Positions 57,348 through 64,000 of a DNA stretch of 64,000 nucleotides are shown piece after piece. The position numbers and the translations under genes are program-made. The first letter of the stretch is position 1, and each line of letters starts with the position of its first letter. The stretch is from Haliscomenobacter hydrossis DSM 1100 (GTDB lineage: Bacteria > Bacteroidota > Bacteroidia > Chitinophagales > Saprospiraceae): NCBI RefSeq assembly GCF_000212735.1, contig NC_015510.1, positions 5,333,001 to 5,397,000 on the forward strand, given 5' to 3'. The notes below the pieces were generated by a model. The model saw only the letters and a program-made list of their open reading frames with translations. It did not search any database and was not told the DNA's origin.

Positions 57348-58007
57348 CTACCGATGCCGCAGCCCCATCAGCAACGAAAAAGCCTTATCCAAATCCTTGT
57401 TCCCCACCACGATGGTGTACTCATTGGAGGTAGAGATCATTTCTACCAGGTTGATGCCGTTGAGGGCCAATTCCTTGAGGATGTAATAATACACGCCATA
57501 AATAAACTGGTTGCCTTCAGGGAGCATCAAGCTGATCGAGCACAGGTCTTTCTCTTTGACCAGCATTTTTTCGGTGCGGAAAATTTCCTCCAATTTTTTG
57601 CCCATGTTATCCGAAATAAGAATGGTGGTTTCAGAGACCCCTTGTGAAAAGGAGTAAAAAACTTTCGTCTCTTCGCTGATGGCCTTGAGCAATTCAACCT
57701 GTCTGGTCAATAAAGTTTCTGAGTTGAGGAAAGTATAATCCAACAAACCCGAGCGCACGCTGATGTCGGTCATTTTGCGGAAAAACTGCCGCAGGTTTTT
57801 GTCCAAGAGCAGCAACTCACCTACTGGTAAACGGTTAATGGCCATCACAATGGCGCTGTTGTTGATTTTTTTGCCTACCGCTTGCTCTACTTCAGGATGA
57901 ATCTTGCGGGCCAAAGAAGAGACATTGACCAATCCTTCCGCCAGTGCTTCGGTCAAAAAAGGAGAGCGGTTGATGATTTGGCTGACGTGATCTGAAATTT
58001 TTATCAC
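57348..58007 (-). CDS. ACT-domain protein divergent from aspartokinase
   Basis: I start at GTG 58007 (VIKISDHVSQIINRSPFLTEALAEGLVNVSSLARKIHPEVEQ, 219 residues); a longer TTG frame to 58046 has an unnatural N-terminus. The N-terminal third is helical and HTH-like; the last about 90 residues (LCSISLMLPEGNQFIYGVYYYILKELALNGINLVEMISTSNEYTIVV) form an ACT domain close to the aspartokinase regulatory type. It may sense an amino acid of the aspartate family and control the divergent lysC; this is inference. A TATTTTTG box (minus, 58024-58031) may be its -7 element. Confidence 0.75.
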   Translation of the reverse strand: MIKISDHVSQIINRSPFLTEALAEGLVNVSSLARKIHPEVEQAVGKKINNSAIVMAINRLPVGELLLLDKNLRQFFRKMTDISVRSGLLDYTFLNSETLLTRQVELLKAISEETKVFYSFSQGVSETTILISDNMGKKLEEIFRTEKMLVKEKDLCSISLMLPEGNQFIYGVYYYILKELALNGINLVEMISTSNEYTIVVGNKDLDKAFSLLMGLRHR

Positions 58008-58149
58008 TTTGTTTAATTTTGAACAAAAATATAAATTTCTGTACAATTGCGTCTGAAAATTTCCAGGTTATTGCACTTGACTTTACTTTTGTTCCAGCAA
58101 ACGAGGTGATTCATTGCACCGAGTATTTACAACAACAAGTAAGAGTAAT

Positions 58150-59499
58150 ATGCAAGTCCTGAAATTTGGTGGTACCTCAGTAGGAAGTCCGGAAAGAATG
58201 CGTCGGGTAGGAGAATTGATCGACGATGGTTTACCCAAAATTGTGGTACTATCGGCTGTATCGGGCACGACGAACAAGTTGGTGGAATTGAGTGAACTCA
58301 TCCGCAAACAACAAATCGAGGTGGCCTCCATCAAACTTGCAGCACTACGCGAAGAATACCGCTTGTTTGTAGCAGAATTGCTGCCAACCAGTCCTTTTCA
58401 GGAAAAAGGCCAGGCTATTGTCAAGGGGATATTTGATGAAACCGAACAATTGTTGTGGCTCAACCGTTTTGAAAGCCGCCATGAAAAATGGATTTTGGCC
58501 CAGGGAGAAGTCATTTCTACCCAGCTGTTTCAATTGTACCTGGAATACAAAGAACGGCCCTCCGCGCTGATATCGGCCCTGGATTTCATGCGCATTGATG
58601 AGCATGGCGAGCCGGATCTGGATTGGATTCAGCAGCGTTTGGACTTGTTGTTGTCCCAACAACACCCCTTGGCTACTTACTTTATTACCCAGGGATACAT
58701 TTGTCGGAATGCTTCGGATGAAGTAGACAACCTCCAAAGAGGAGGTAGTGACTATAGCGCAACCTTGATTGGTGCCGCCATTCGGGCTACTGAAATCCAA
58801 ATTTGGACCGACATTGATGGGATTCACAACAATGATCCCCGCATTGTAGAAAACACCTGGCCCATCCGTCAGGTATCGTATCGGGAAGCTGCGGAGTTGG
58901 CTTATTTTGGGGCCAAAATCCTGCACCCAACCTGTGTGATTCCAGCAGAAGACCGCCAGGTGCCCATTGTGCTGAAAAACACTTTTGAGCCGCAAGCCCA
59001 TGGAACCTTGATCTCAAGTGCATCCTCCAATAGAACAATAACCGCCATTGCCGCCAAAGACGGCATTACAGCGATCAAAATTCAAAGCGGGCGAATGTTG
59101 CACGCCTATGGTTTTTTACGTCGGGTATTTGAAGTATTCGAACAATACCGTACGCCAATCGATATGATTACGACCTCGGAAGTCTCTGTATCGTTGACCA
59201 TCGATTCGGATAATCACTTACCCGAGATCATCCGCGCATTGGAAGTATTCGGAGAGGTCAGCGTGGACAAAGACCAATCCATCATCTGTATTGTGGGTGA
59301 CGCGCTGAGTGCACACACGGAAGTGACCAAGCACATCTTTACCGCGTTGGAGAGCATTCCATTGCGCATGGTATCCTACGGAGGCAGCAGCAACAACATT
59401 TCCATCCTGGTCAGCCGGGATGCCAAAAATGCCGCTCTCCGCAGTTTGCACAAGCACTTATTTCAAAACACAAATACTACGCTGTCAGTAAATTTTTAG
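58150..59499 (+). CDS. lysC: Aspartate kinase
   Basis: ATG 58150 (MQVLKFGGTSVGSPERMRRVG) gives 449 residues, the monofunctional length. KFGGTSVG is the catalytic N-terminal signature; GRGGSDYSATLIGAAI-like RGGSDYSATLIGAAIRA, IWTDIDGIHNNDPRIV and YREAAELAYFGAKILHP follow. Two C-terminal ACT domains (ITAIKIQSGRMLHAYGFLRRVFEVF and the last 70 residues) give feedback control. It phosphorylates aspartate for Lys/Thr/Met synthesis. A TACTTTTG box lies at 58084-58091, in the region shared with the divergent ACT gene; a terminator follows. Confidence 0.93.
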   Translation: MQVLKFGGTSVGSPERMRRVGELIDDGLPKIVVLSAVSGTTNKLVELSELIRKQQIEVASIKLAALREEYRLFVAELLPTSPFQEKGQAIVKGIFDETEQLLWLNRFESRHEKWILAQGEVISTQLFQLYLEYKERPSALISALDFMRIDEHGEPDLDWIQQRLDLLLSQQHPLATYFITQGYICRNASDEVDNLQRGGSDYSATLIGAAIRATEIQIWTDIDGIHNNDPRIVENTWPIRQVSYREAAELAYFGAKILHPTCVIPAEDRQVPIVLKNTFEPQAHGTLISSASSNRTITAIAAKDGITAIKIQSGRMLHAYGFLRRVFEVFEQYRTPIDMITTSEVSVSLTIDSDNHLPEIIRALEVFGEVSVDKDQSIICIVGDALSAHTEVTKHIFTALESIPLRMVSYGGSSNNISILVSRDAKNAALRSLHKHLFQNTNTTLSVNF

Positions 59500-59556
59500 G
59501 CTAAGAAACGCATTCAGTAATTTTTTTCTGGTTAGGGCATACTGAATGCATACGTA

Positions 59557-59598
59557 AACCCGCCTGAAAGATGAATGAATCTTTCGGCGGGTTTTTTT
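59557..59598 (+). terminator. lysC terminator
   Basis: CCCGCCTGAAAGAT and ATCTTTCGGCGGG pair with one bulge and are followed by a run of seven T. A separate 10-bp pair GCATTCAGTA (59510) / TACTGAATGC (59540) precedes it. Confidence 0.92.
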
Positions 59599-59697
59599 CT
59601 AAATACTCGATATCAAATATATGTTCCTGGTAATTTTTTTTATTTTTTCTTTAAAAATAACGTGACCTTAACTAAACCCTACGTCTCAATATTAAAT

Positions 59698-59924
59698 TTG
59701 CAAAACGATAGATAAGTCAGTAGTTTTGCGCTTTGTCTAATCACTTTCCATTCCAAACCATTTTATCATTGCTTCAACCTTGGGTTGATCGACCATTAAG
59801 TGTTGGTATTATTGATACCACTTAATATGCAAACGTTGGGCACTGCCCATTCGTATAAAGATTGTTTTATAGGGGGAACTTATTAATTTGGTAGGCAAGG
59901 CGCTGAGCGTCTTGCCTCTTTTTG
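59698..59924 (+). ncRNA. Candidate structured non-coding RNA with own promoter and terminator
   Basis: A promoter TTG (59698-59700)-N20-TAGTTTTG (59721-59728) and a terminator GGCAAGGCG-CTGA-GCGTCTTGCC plus TCTTTTT (59894-59923) bracket about 190 bases without an open frame. Inside, TTAAGTG/GGTAT pairs with ATACC/ACTTAA, and TGGGC-ACT-GCCCA is a tight hairpin. Near the 5' end GCGCTTTGTC can pair with GGCAAGGCGC at the 3' end (two G-U pairs), closing the molecule. The size and closed shape recall 6S RNA, but I cannot name it. It lies in the 520-bp gap between lysC and purH. Confidence 0.5.
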
Positions 59925-60019
59925 TTAAAAGGTATTTCATTGCCGTTCCTGGGCTGCTTTTATCACAAAAAACTATTTACCTTTGCCCATCTTTTTAAAT
60001 ACCGTATCCAAACCAAACA

Positions 60020-61546
60020 ATGGCAAGTAAGAAAATCCAGTCAGCCCTTATTTCTGTTTATTATAAGGATGGGCTTGAACCGATTATCCGCGAGTTGCAT
60101 ACGCATGGAGTAAAACTCTATTCTACGGGAGGAACCCAGCAATTTATTGAAGAATTGGGCATTCCAGTCATTCCGGTAGAAGACCTCACTTCCTACCCAT
60201 CTATTCTGGATGGACGGGTAAAAACCCTGCACCCAAAAATTTTTGGCGGAATCCTGGCACGTCGGGAGGAAAAGCACCAGGCACAGCTGGCTCAATACGA
60301 GATCCCCGAGATTGACCTCGTCATTGTTGATCTTTATCCCTTTGCAGAAACGGTGGCCAGCACCGACGATGAAAAATCAATCATCGAAAAAATTGACATC
60401 GGTGGGATTTCACTCATTCGCGCTGCTGCAAAAAATCACCAGGACGTAGCCATCGTCGCCTCACGCAACGATTATCCTTTTTTTCTGGATTTGATCCAAA
60501 ACAACAAAGGTGGCACTGAACTGGAAGATCGCAAAGAGTTGGCTCGCCGCGGCTTCCTGGTTTCCAGCCATTACGATACAGCCATCTTCAATTATTTCAA
60601 CCGTGGCGTCCAAGAGCCCCTGTTCAAGCACAGCCTGATTCAGCACGAAGCCCTGCGCTATGGAGAAAACCCCCATCAAAAGGCGGTGTATCATGGCGAT
60701 TTGGAGGAGATGTTTGACAAATTGGGCGGCAAGGCCATTTCGTTCAACAACATGGTTGACATTGATGCTGCCGTTGGGCTCATCCGCGAATTTCAGGATG
60801 ATGAACCTACCTTTGCCATTCTCAAACACACCAATGCCTGCGGCGTGGCTACCCGCGCTACCGTACTCGAAGCCTGGCAGGCTGCTTTGCAGGCCGACAA
60901 TGTTTCGGCGTTTGGTGGCATTTTGATTTCCAATACCAAAGTTGATCTGGCTACTGCTCAGGCCGTAGACGAAATATTTTATGAGGTGCTACTCGCACCA
61001 GATTTTGACCCGGAGGCAGTTGAACTTTTAATCAAAAAGAAAAACCGCATCCTGTTGAAAATCAAACACTTCAATGCCCAGGCGCGCAATTTTCGCAGTT
61101 TGCTCAACGGTGTGATTGAACAGGACACGGATATGGCCATTGAAGACGAAGCAGACTTTAAAGTGGTGTCCAAAAAAGCACCCACTACCGCAGAAATCAA
61201 GGACATGATTTTTGCCAATAAATGTGTGAAACACCTCAAATCCAATGCGATTGCCCTGGCCAAAAACGCCCAATTGATTGGCATGGGTTGCGGCCAGACT
61301 TCCCGGGTTGATTCCATGCGCCATGCCATTGAAAAGGCCAATCGTTTTGGATTAGACATCCAGGGTGCGGTAATGGCTTCGGATGCTTTTTTCCCCTTTG
61401 CTGATAGTGTACAGTTGGCCCACGAAGCCGGTGTAACTGCCGTTGTACAACCGGGAGGTTCCATCCGTGATCAGGACAGCGTAGATTACTGTGATGCGCA
61501 TGGCTTGGCGATGGTGATGACGGGGGTACGGCATTTTAAACATTGA
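60020..61546 (+). CDS. purH: Bifunctional AICAR transformylase/IMP cyclohydrolase
   Basis: The 508-residue protein has the methylglyoxal-synthase-like IMP cyclohydrolase domain (about 1-195; LYSTGGTQQFIEE, GRVKTLHPKIFGGILAR, ISLIRAAAKNHQDVAIV) and the AICAR transformylase domain (HEALRYGENPHQKAVY, TFAILKHTNACGVATRA, VSAFGGILISN, GMGCGQTSRVDS, ASDAFFPFADSV). It performs the last two steps of IMP synthesis. A TACCTTTG box lies at 59978-59985. The following coaX gene is reached through an 84-bp hairpin. Confidence 0.96.
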   Translation: MASKKIQSALISVYYKDGLEPIIRELHTHGVKLYSTGGTQQFIEELGIPVIPVEDLTSYPSILDGRVKTLHPKIFGGILARREEKHQAQLAQYEIPEIDLVIVDLYPFAETVASTDDEKSIIEKIDIGGISLIRAAAKNHQDVAIVASRNDYPFFLDLIQNNKGGTELEDRKELARRGFLVSSHYDTAIFNYFNRGVQEPLFKHSLIQHEALRYGENPHQKAVYHGDLEEMFDKLGGKAISFNNMVDIDAAVGLIREFQDDEPTFAILKHTNACGVATRATVLEAWQAALQADNVSAFGGILISNTKVDLATAQAVDEIFYEVLLAPDFDPEAVELLIKKKNRILLKIKHFNAQARNFRSLLNGVIEQDTDMAIEDEADFKVVSKKAPTTAEIKDMIFANKCVKHLKSNAIALAKNAQLIGMGCGQTSRVDSMRHAIEKANRFGLDIQGAVMASDAFFPFADSVQLAHEAGVTAVVQPGGSIRDQDSVDYCDAHGLAMVMTGVRHFKH

Positions 61547-61630
61547 TTAGGGTTCGAAGGTTCGGGGGTTCGAAGGTTCCAGGGTTGGAACACCAGCCCC
61601 CGAAACTTCGAACTCCCGAACCCTCGAACC
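61547..61630. repeat. GGTTCG-word hairpin between purH and coaX
   Basis: AGGGTTCGAAGGTTCGGGGG and onward pairs with CCCCCGAAACTTCGAAC and CCCGAACCCTCGAACC. It starts after the purH stop and ends at the base before the coaX ATG. Confidence 0.88.
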
Positions 61631-62356
61631 ATGAATCTTACGATTGACATTGGCAATACCCGCACCAAACTCGCTATTTTTGATGGCGATAATCTGGTAG
61701 AACGCCATTTCTGGGAAGAGTGGGCGATTGAGGATTTATTGCAACTGACAACCAACCATAAGGTACAGAATGTGATCTTATGTTCGGTGGGTCAACATCT
61801 GGACGAAGAAGTTGAAATGCAGATCAAAGCCAAGTACCGCTTGATCCAATTGGATTCGAATACCCCCTTACCCATCAAAAATGCGTACAAAACCCCACAA
61901 ACTTTGGGGAAGGATCGCATTGCTGCAGTAGTGGGGGCTTTTGCACTTTTTCCAGGTGAAAATTGTCTGGTTGTGGATGCAGGAAGTTGCATCACTTATG
62001 AATGGTTGACCGCAGATGGCATTTATCTGGGTGGAAACATTGCTCCAGGGCTGCGGATGCGGCTACGTGCCATGCATGAATTTACGGCACGGCTACCCGA
62101 AGTAACCTTACATACGGTGCACAACTGGATTGGAGATTCTACCCAATCGGCCATGAACAATGGGGTCACTGTAGGTACCACGCTGGAAATTGAAGGCTAT
62201 CGACGCCACTGGGAAAAAGAGTGGGGGCAACTCAGGGTAGTATTAACGGGAGGAGATGCCGATTTTTTGACCCAAACGATGCAAACCGAAGTGGCAAATG
62301 AGCCCAATTTGGTATTTATTGGACTTAACAAAATATTGAACCATAATGTCGAGTAG
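61631..62356 (+). CDS. coaX: Type III pantothenate kinase
   Basis: The 241-residue protein has the CoaX ASKHA motifs: NLTIDIGNTRTKLAIFDG (phosphate 1), TPQTLGKDRIAAVVGAFALFP, NCLVVDAGSCITYEWL (phosphate 2) and GGNIAPGLRMRLRAMHEFTARLP. It starts coenzyme A synthesis by phosphorylating pantothenate. Its start is fused to the hairpin end, and its 3' end overlaps the next gene by 11 bp, so the two are probably translationally coupled. Confidence 0.95.
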   Translation: MNLTIDIGNTRTKLAIFDGDNLVERHFWEEWAIEDLLQLTTNHKVQNVILCSVGQHLDEEVEMQIKAKYRLIQLDSNTPLPIKNAYKTPQTLGKDRIAAVVGAFALFPGENCLVVDAGSCITYEWLTADGIYLGGNIAPGLRMRLRAMHEFTARLPEVTLHTVHNWIGDSTQSAMNNGVTVGTTLEIEGYRRHWEKEWGQLRVVLTGGDADFLTQTMQTEVANEPNLVFIGLNKILNHNVE

Positions 62357-63713
62357 TTGGATGATAAAAACGGCACTTATTGCTGCCGTACTGGTGTTGT
62401 GGATGCCTTGGACGGCCTCGGCGCAAACGACCACCGCACAAATTTTGCCCAAGCAAAATTCGCCCTACTCCCGCTTTGGGCTAGGGGATTTACTCTCCAC
62501 TTCCCTGGTTTCACAAACCGGAATGGGCGGTGTGGGTATTGCCATGCGCGATGGGTCACATACCAATTGGTTGAACCCAGCCTCTTTGAGTTCCCTGGAA
62601 GTAACGGGGCTAGAAGTTGCGGTTTCTGCAAAATATTCCGCCTTGTCTGATGGCGACAAAAAAGACGCTGCTTATAGTGGAAACTTGCGCCATTTGTCTT
62701 TGGCCTTTCCTTTGAACAACTCCATCAACCGGGCACTGGAACGTAAGAAGCGCAATTTTGATTGGGGAATGGGTTTTCACTTAAATCCCTATACCGAAGT
62801 GGGTTACAACATCCAAAACGTAGAAATCCGCGGTGAAACCTTGGAACAGATCACCACCAACCTCAAAGGAGCGGGGGGAACTTACAAATTGGGTTTTGGC
62901 AACGGCATCCGGTTCAAAAACATTTCGCTTGGTGCGGAAATTCAGTCGTTATTTGGTAAATCTACCAATAGCCGCTCGGTTTCCCTGGATAGTATTGCTT
63001 TGGCCTACTCCACCGACCTGCAAGACGACATCAGCTATCGGGGTACTATTTTCAAATTGGGTGCACAGTATTTGCTCCACTTTGACAAACCCAACGAAAA
63101 AGGCATTTACACCATTGGGGATCGCAGCCTTATTTTAGGACTTACGTACACTCCCAATGCCAATTTAACGTCTACCAGCAGTCGGTTGTACCGGCGCATT
63201 TCACCCTTGTCTTCAACGGCAGATACCATTTCTTATGAATCGGATATTGAAAGAGGGGGAACGCTGCCTTCGGAATTGGGCTTCGGCGTTACTTACGAAT
63301 CCCTGGGTAAATTGCGCATCAGTGCCGAATATATACAAACGCGCTGGAATGAATACCAAAATGAGGCTAAGGCTGAACCGCTTTCTGATGCCCGCCGCGT
63401 CGCTTTTGGGCTGGAATACATCCCGAATGTTCAGTCGTACAACAACAACTGGCAACGGGCAAGGTACCGTTTTGGTGTTTTCCATGCCGAAGATCCTCGC
63501 AGCAGCAATGGACAACAACTGACCAATTATGGACTTTCGTTGGGGGTTGGGATACCCATTGTTTTACCCCGTCAGACGATGTCTTTCGTCAACCTGGCCC
63601 TGGAAGCAGGCCGTTTTGGCACCAAGGATGGGTTAAATGAAACCTATGTACAATTCCATTTTGGATTTACACTGAACGACAGTAGTTGGTTCTTTAAACA
63701 GAAATTCAATTGA
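62346..63713 (+). CDS. Outer membrane protein (FadL/PorV-like Bacteroidota barrel)
   Basis: The 455-residue protein starts at ATG 62346 (or 62361, MIKTALIAAV) with a signal peptide ending TASAQ. QNSPYSRFGLGDLLSTSLVSQTGMGGVGIAMRDGSHTNWLNPASLSSLE is the N-terminal plug-like motif of a large Bacteroidota outer membrane family, followed by a 14-strand-like barrel and the terminal FGFTLNDSSWFFKQKFN. The precise role is not known. Its linkage to coaX is probably only operon economy. Confidence 0.85.
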   Translation: MSSSWMIKTALIAAVLVLWMPWTASAQTTTAQILPKQNSPYSRFGLGDLLSTSLVSQTGMGGVGIAMRDGSHTNWLNPASLSSLEVTGLEVAVSAKYSALSDGDKKDAAYSGNLRHLSLAFPLNNSINRALERKKRNFDWGMGFHLNPYTEVGYNIQNVEIRGETLEQITTNLKGAGGTYKLGFGNGIRFKNISLGAEIQSLFGKSTNSRSVSLDSIALAYSTDLQDDISYRGTIFKLGAQYLLHFDKPNEKGIYTIGDRSLILGLTYTPNANLTSTSSRLYRRISPLSSTADTISYESDIERGGTLPSELGFGVTYESLGKLRISAEYIQTRWNEYQNEAKAEPLSDARRVAFGLEYIPNVQSYNNNWQRARYRFGVFHAEDPRSSNGQQLTNYGLSLGVGIPIVLPRQTMSFVNLALEAGRFGTKDGLNETYVQFHFGFTLNDSSWFFKQKFN

Positions 63714-63728
63714 TGATATACAAAAGTG

Positions 63729-63762
63729 CTTGTAGAAACGTGACGTGTCGCGTTTCTACAAG
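63729..63762. repeat. CTTGTAGAAACG hairpin at gene end
   Basis: CTTGTAGAAACG, 10 bases and CGTTTCTACAAG. The right arm contains the stop codon (63756-63758) and last codons of the ABC ATPase gene; it lies between two convergent genes. Confidence 0.88.
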
Positions 63763-64000
63763 GTTTTAAACAAACCTCTTACCTCATCCACCAAGTCGTG
63801 GAAGTCGCGCCGCGACATCACATTTTCTTGCCAGGCCAATCCTCGTTCAATCAGATTGTAAGTATGCTTGATGCGCGAACCAGGAATAATATTGCCTTGA
63901 TCATCCCGATCACGACCCATTACCCATAAGGTATCCGCAATGGAAGCGCTAGATTCAATGTCGTGAGATACTACAATGATCGTATTGTGTTCGTGCAAGG
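63756..64000 (-). CDS. ABC transporter ATP-binding protein, C-terminal part (cut by window edge)
   Basis: About 81 residues of the C-terminus are visible. NTIIVVSHDIESSASIADTLWVMGRD is the strand and H-loop (VSHD) region of an ABC ATPase after Walker B, resembling ABC_tran proteins of nitrate/sulfonate/phosphate-type importers. The N-terminal Walker A and B lie beyond the right edge. The final K-T-L and stop are read from a palindromic repeat arm. Confidence 0.8.
   Translation of the reverse strand, partial: LHEHNTIIVVSHDIESSASIADTLWVMGRDRDDQGNIIPGSRIKHTYNLIERGLAWQENVMSRRDFHDLVDEVRGLFKTL

Noticed and set aside
9228-61630. Apparent fixed orientation of GGTTCG hairpins (G-rich arm always first in the mRNA)
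   Set aside because: A palindrome with a G-rich left arm has a G-rich left arm on both strands, so this carries no information.

Overview
The window looks like chromosomal DNA of a Bacteroidota member, probably a Saprospiria (Haliscomenobacter/Lewinella-like) bacterium; the genus is inference. Support comes from a PorX-type type IX secretion regulator, a secreted protein with a gliding/T9SS type B C-terminal domain, promoters of the form TTG-N19/20-TAnnTTTG, few Shine-Dalgarno sites, a bacillithiol deacetylase and several Bacteroidota-type outer membrane barrels. No rRNA, tRNA, complete insertion sequence or CRISPR array was seen.

Layout. 1-9.7 kb: alkaline phosphatase (cut by the left edge), dprA, an SH3 protein, a glucosaminidase-like protein that appears to lack its catalytic Glu, an HD hydrolase, porX with a DedA gene, a carboxylesterase and an EamA exporter. 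9.7-20.4 kb: a phased 21-bp repeat array, a 160-bp palindromic element, the upp-tatD-tcdA group, a transglutaminase, a four-gene run (cupredoxin, barrel, histidine kinase, response regulator) and a truncated PDDEXK (DUF1016) fragment. 20.4-26.6 kb is the accessory part: a barrel protein, a DUF5995 protein, a repeat-filled gap, a nucleotidyltransferase/small-protein pair that resembles a toxin-antitoxin module, and an A+T-rich 696-aa reverse transcriptase with long non-coding flanks. 26.7-32.5 kb is a nitrite assimilation cluster: PilJ/NarX-like kinase, nirD, nirB and a divergent siroheme methyltransferase. 32.5-46.9 kb holds two metalloproteases, DUF898, bshB1, mazG, an NqrM-like protein, pyruvate dehydrogenase E2, recR, a membrane glycosyltransferase, an unknown nucleotidyltransferase-like protein, a PLP decarboxylase and an oxidoreductase. 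46.9-64 kb holds a glycoside hydrolase, DinB, an AlkZ-like protein, a TetR regulator, rpsT, sucA, the T9SS cargo protein, ybaB, tatC, an ACT protein divergent from lysC, a candidate structured RNA, purH, coaX, an outer membrane protein and an ABC ATPase cut by the right edge.

The most unusual content lies between the genes. Four elements of 159-160 bp (two near-identical copies plus two with unrelated arms) are end-to-end imperfect palindromes that share a centre of the form N4GC-AGC-GCN4. A second family, hairpins built of GGTTCGGG/GGTTCGAG words, fills the space just upstream of four start codons. Several other palindromes supply or touch the stop codon of the neighbouring gene. These patterns were read by eye; none was confirmed by folding or database search.
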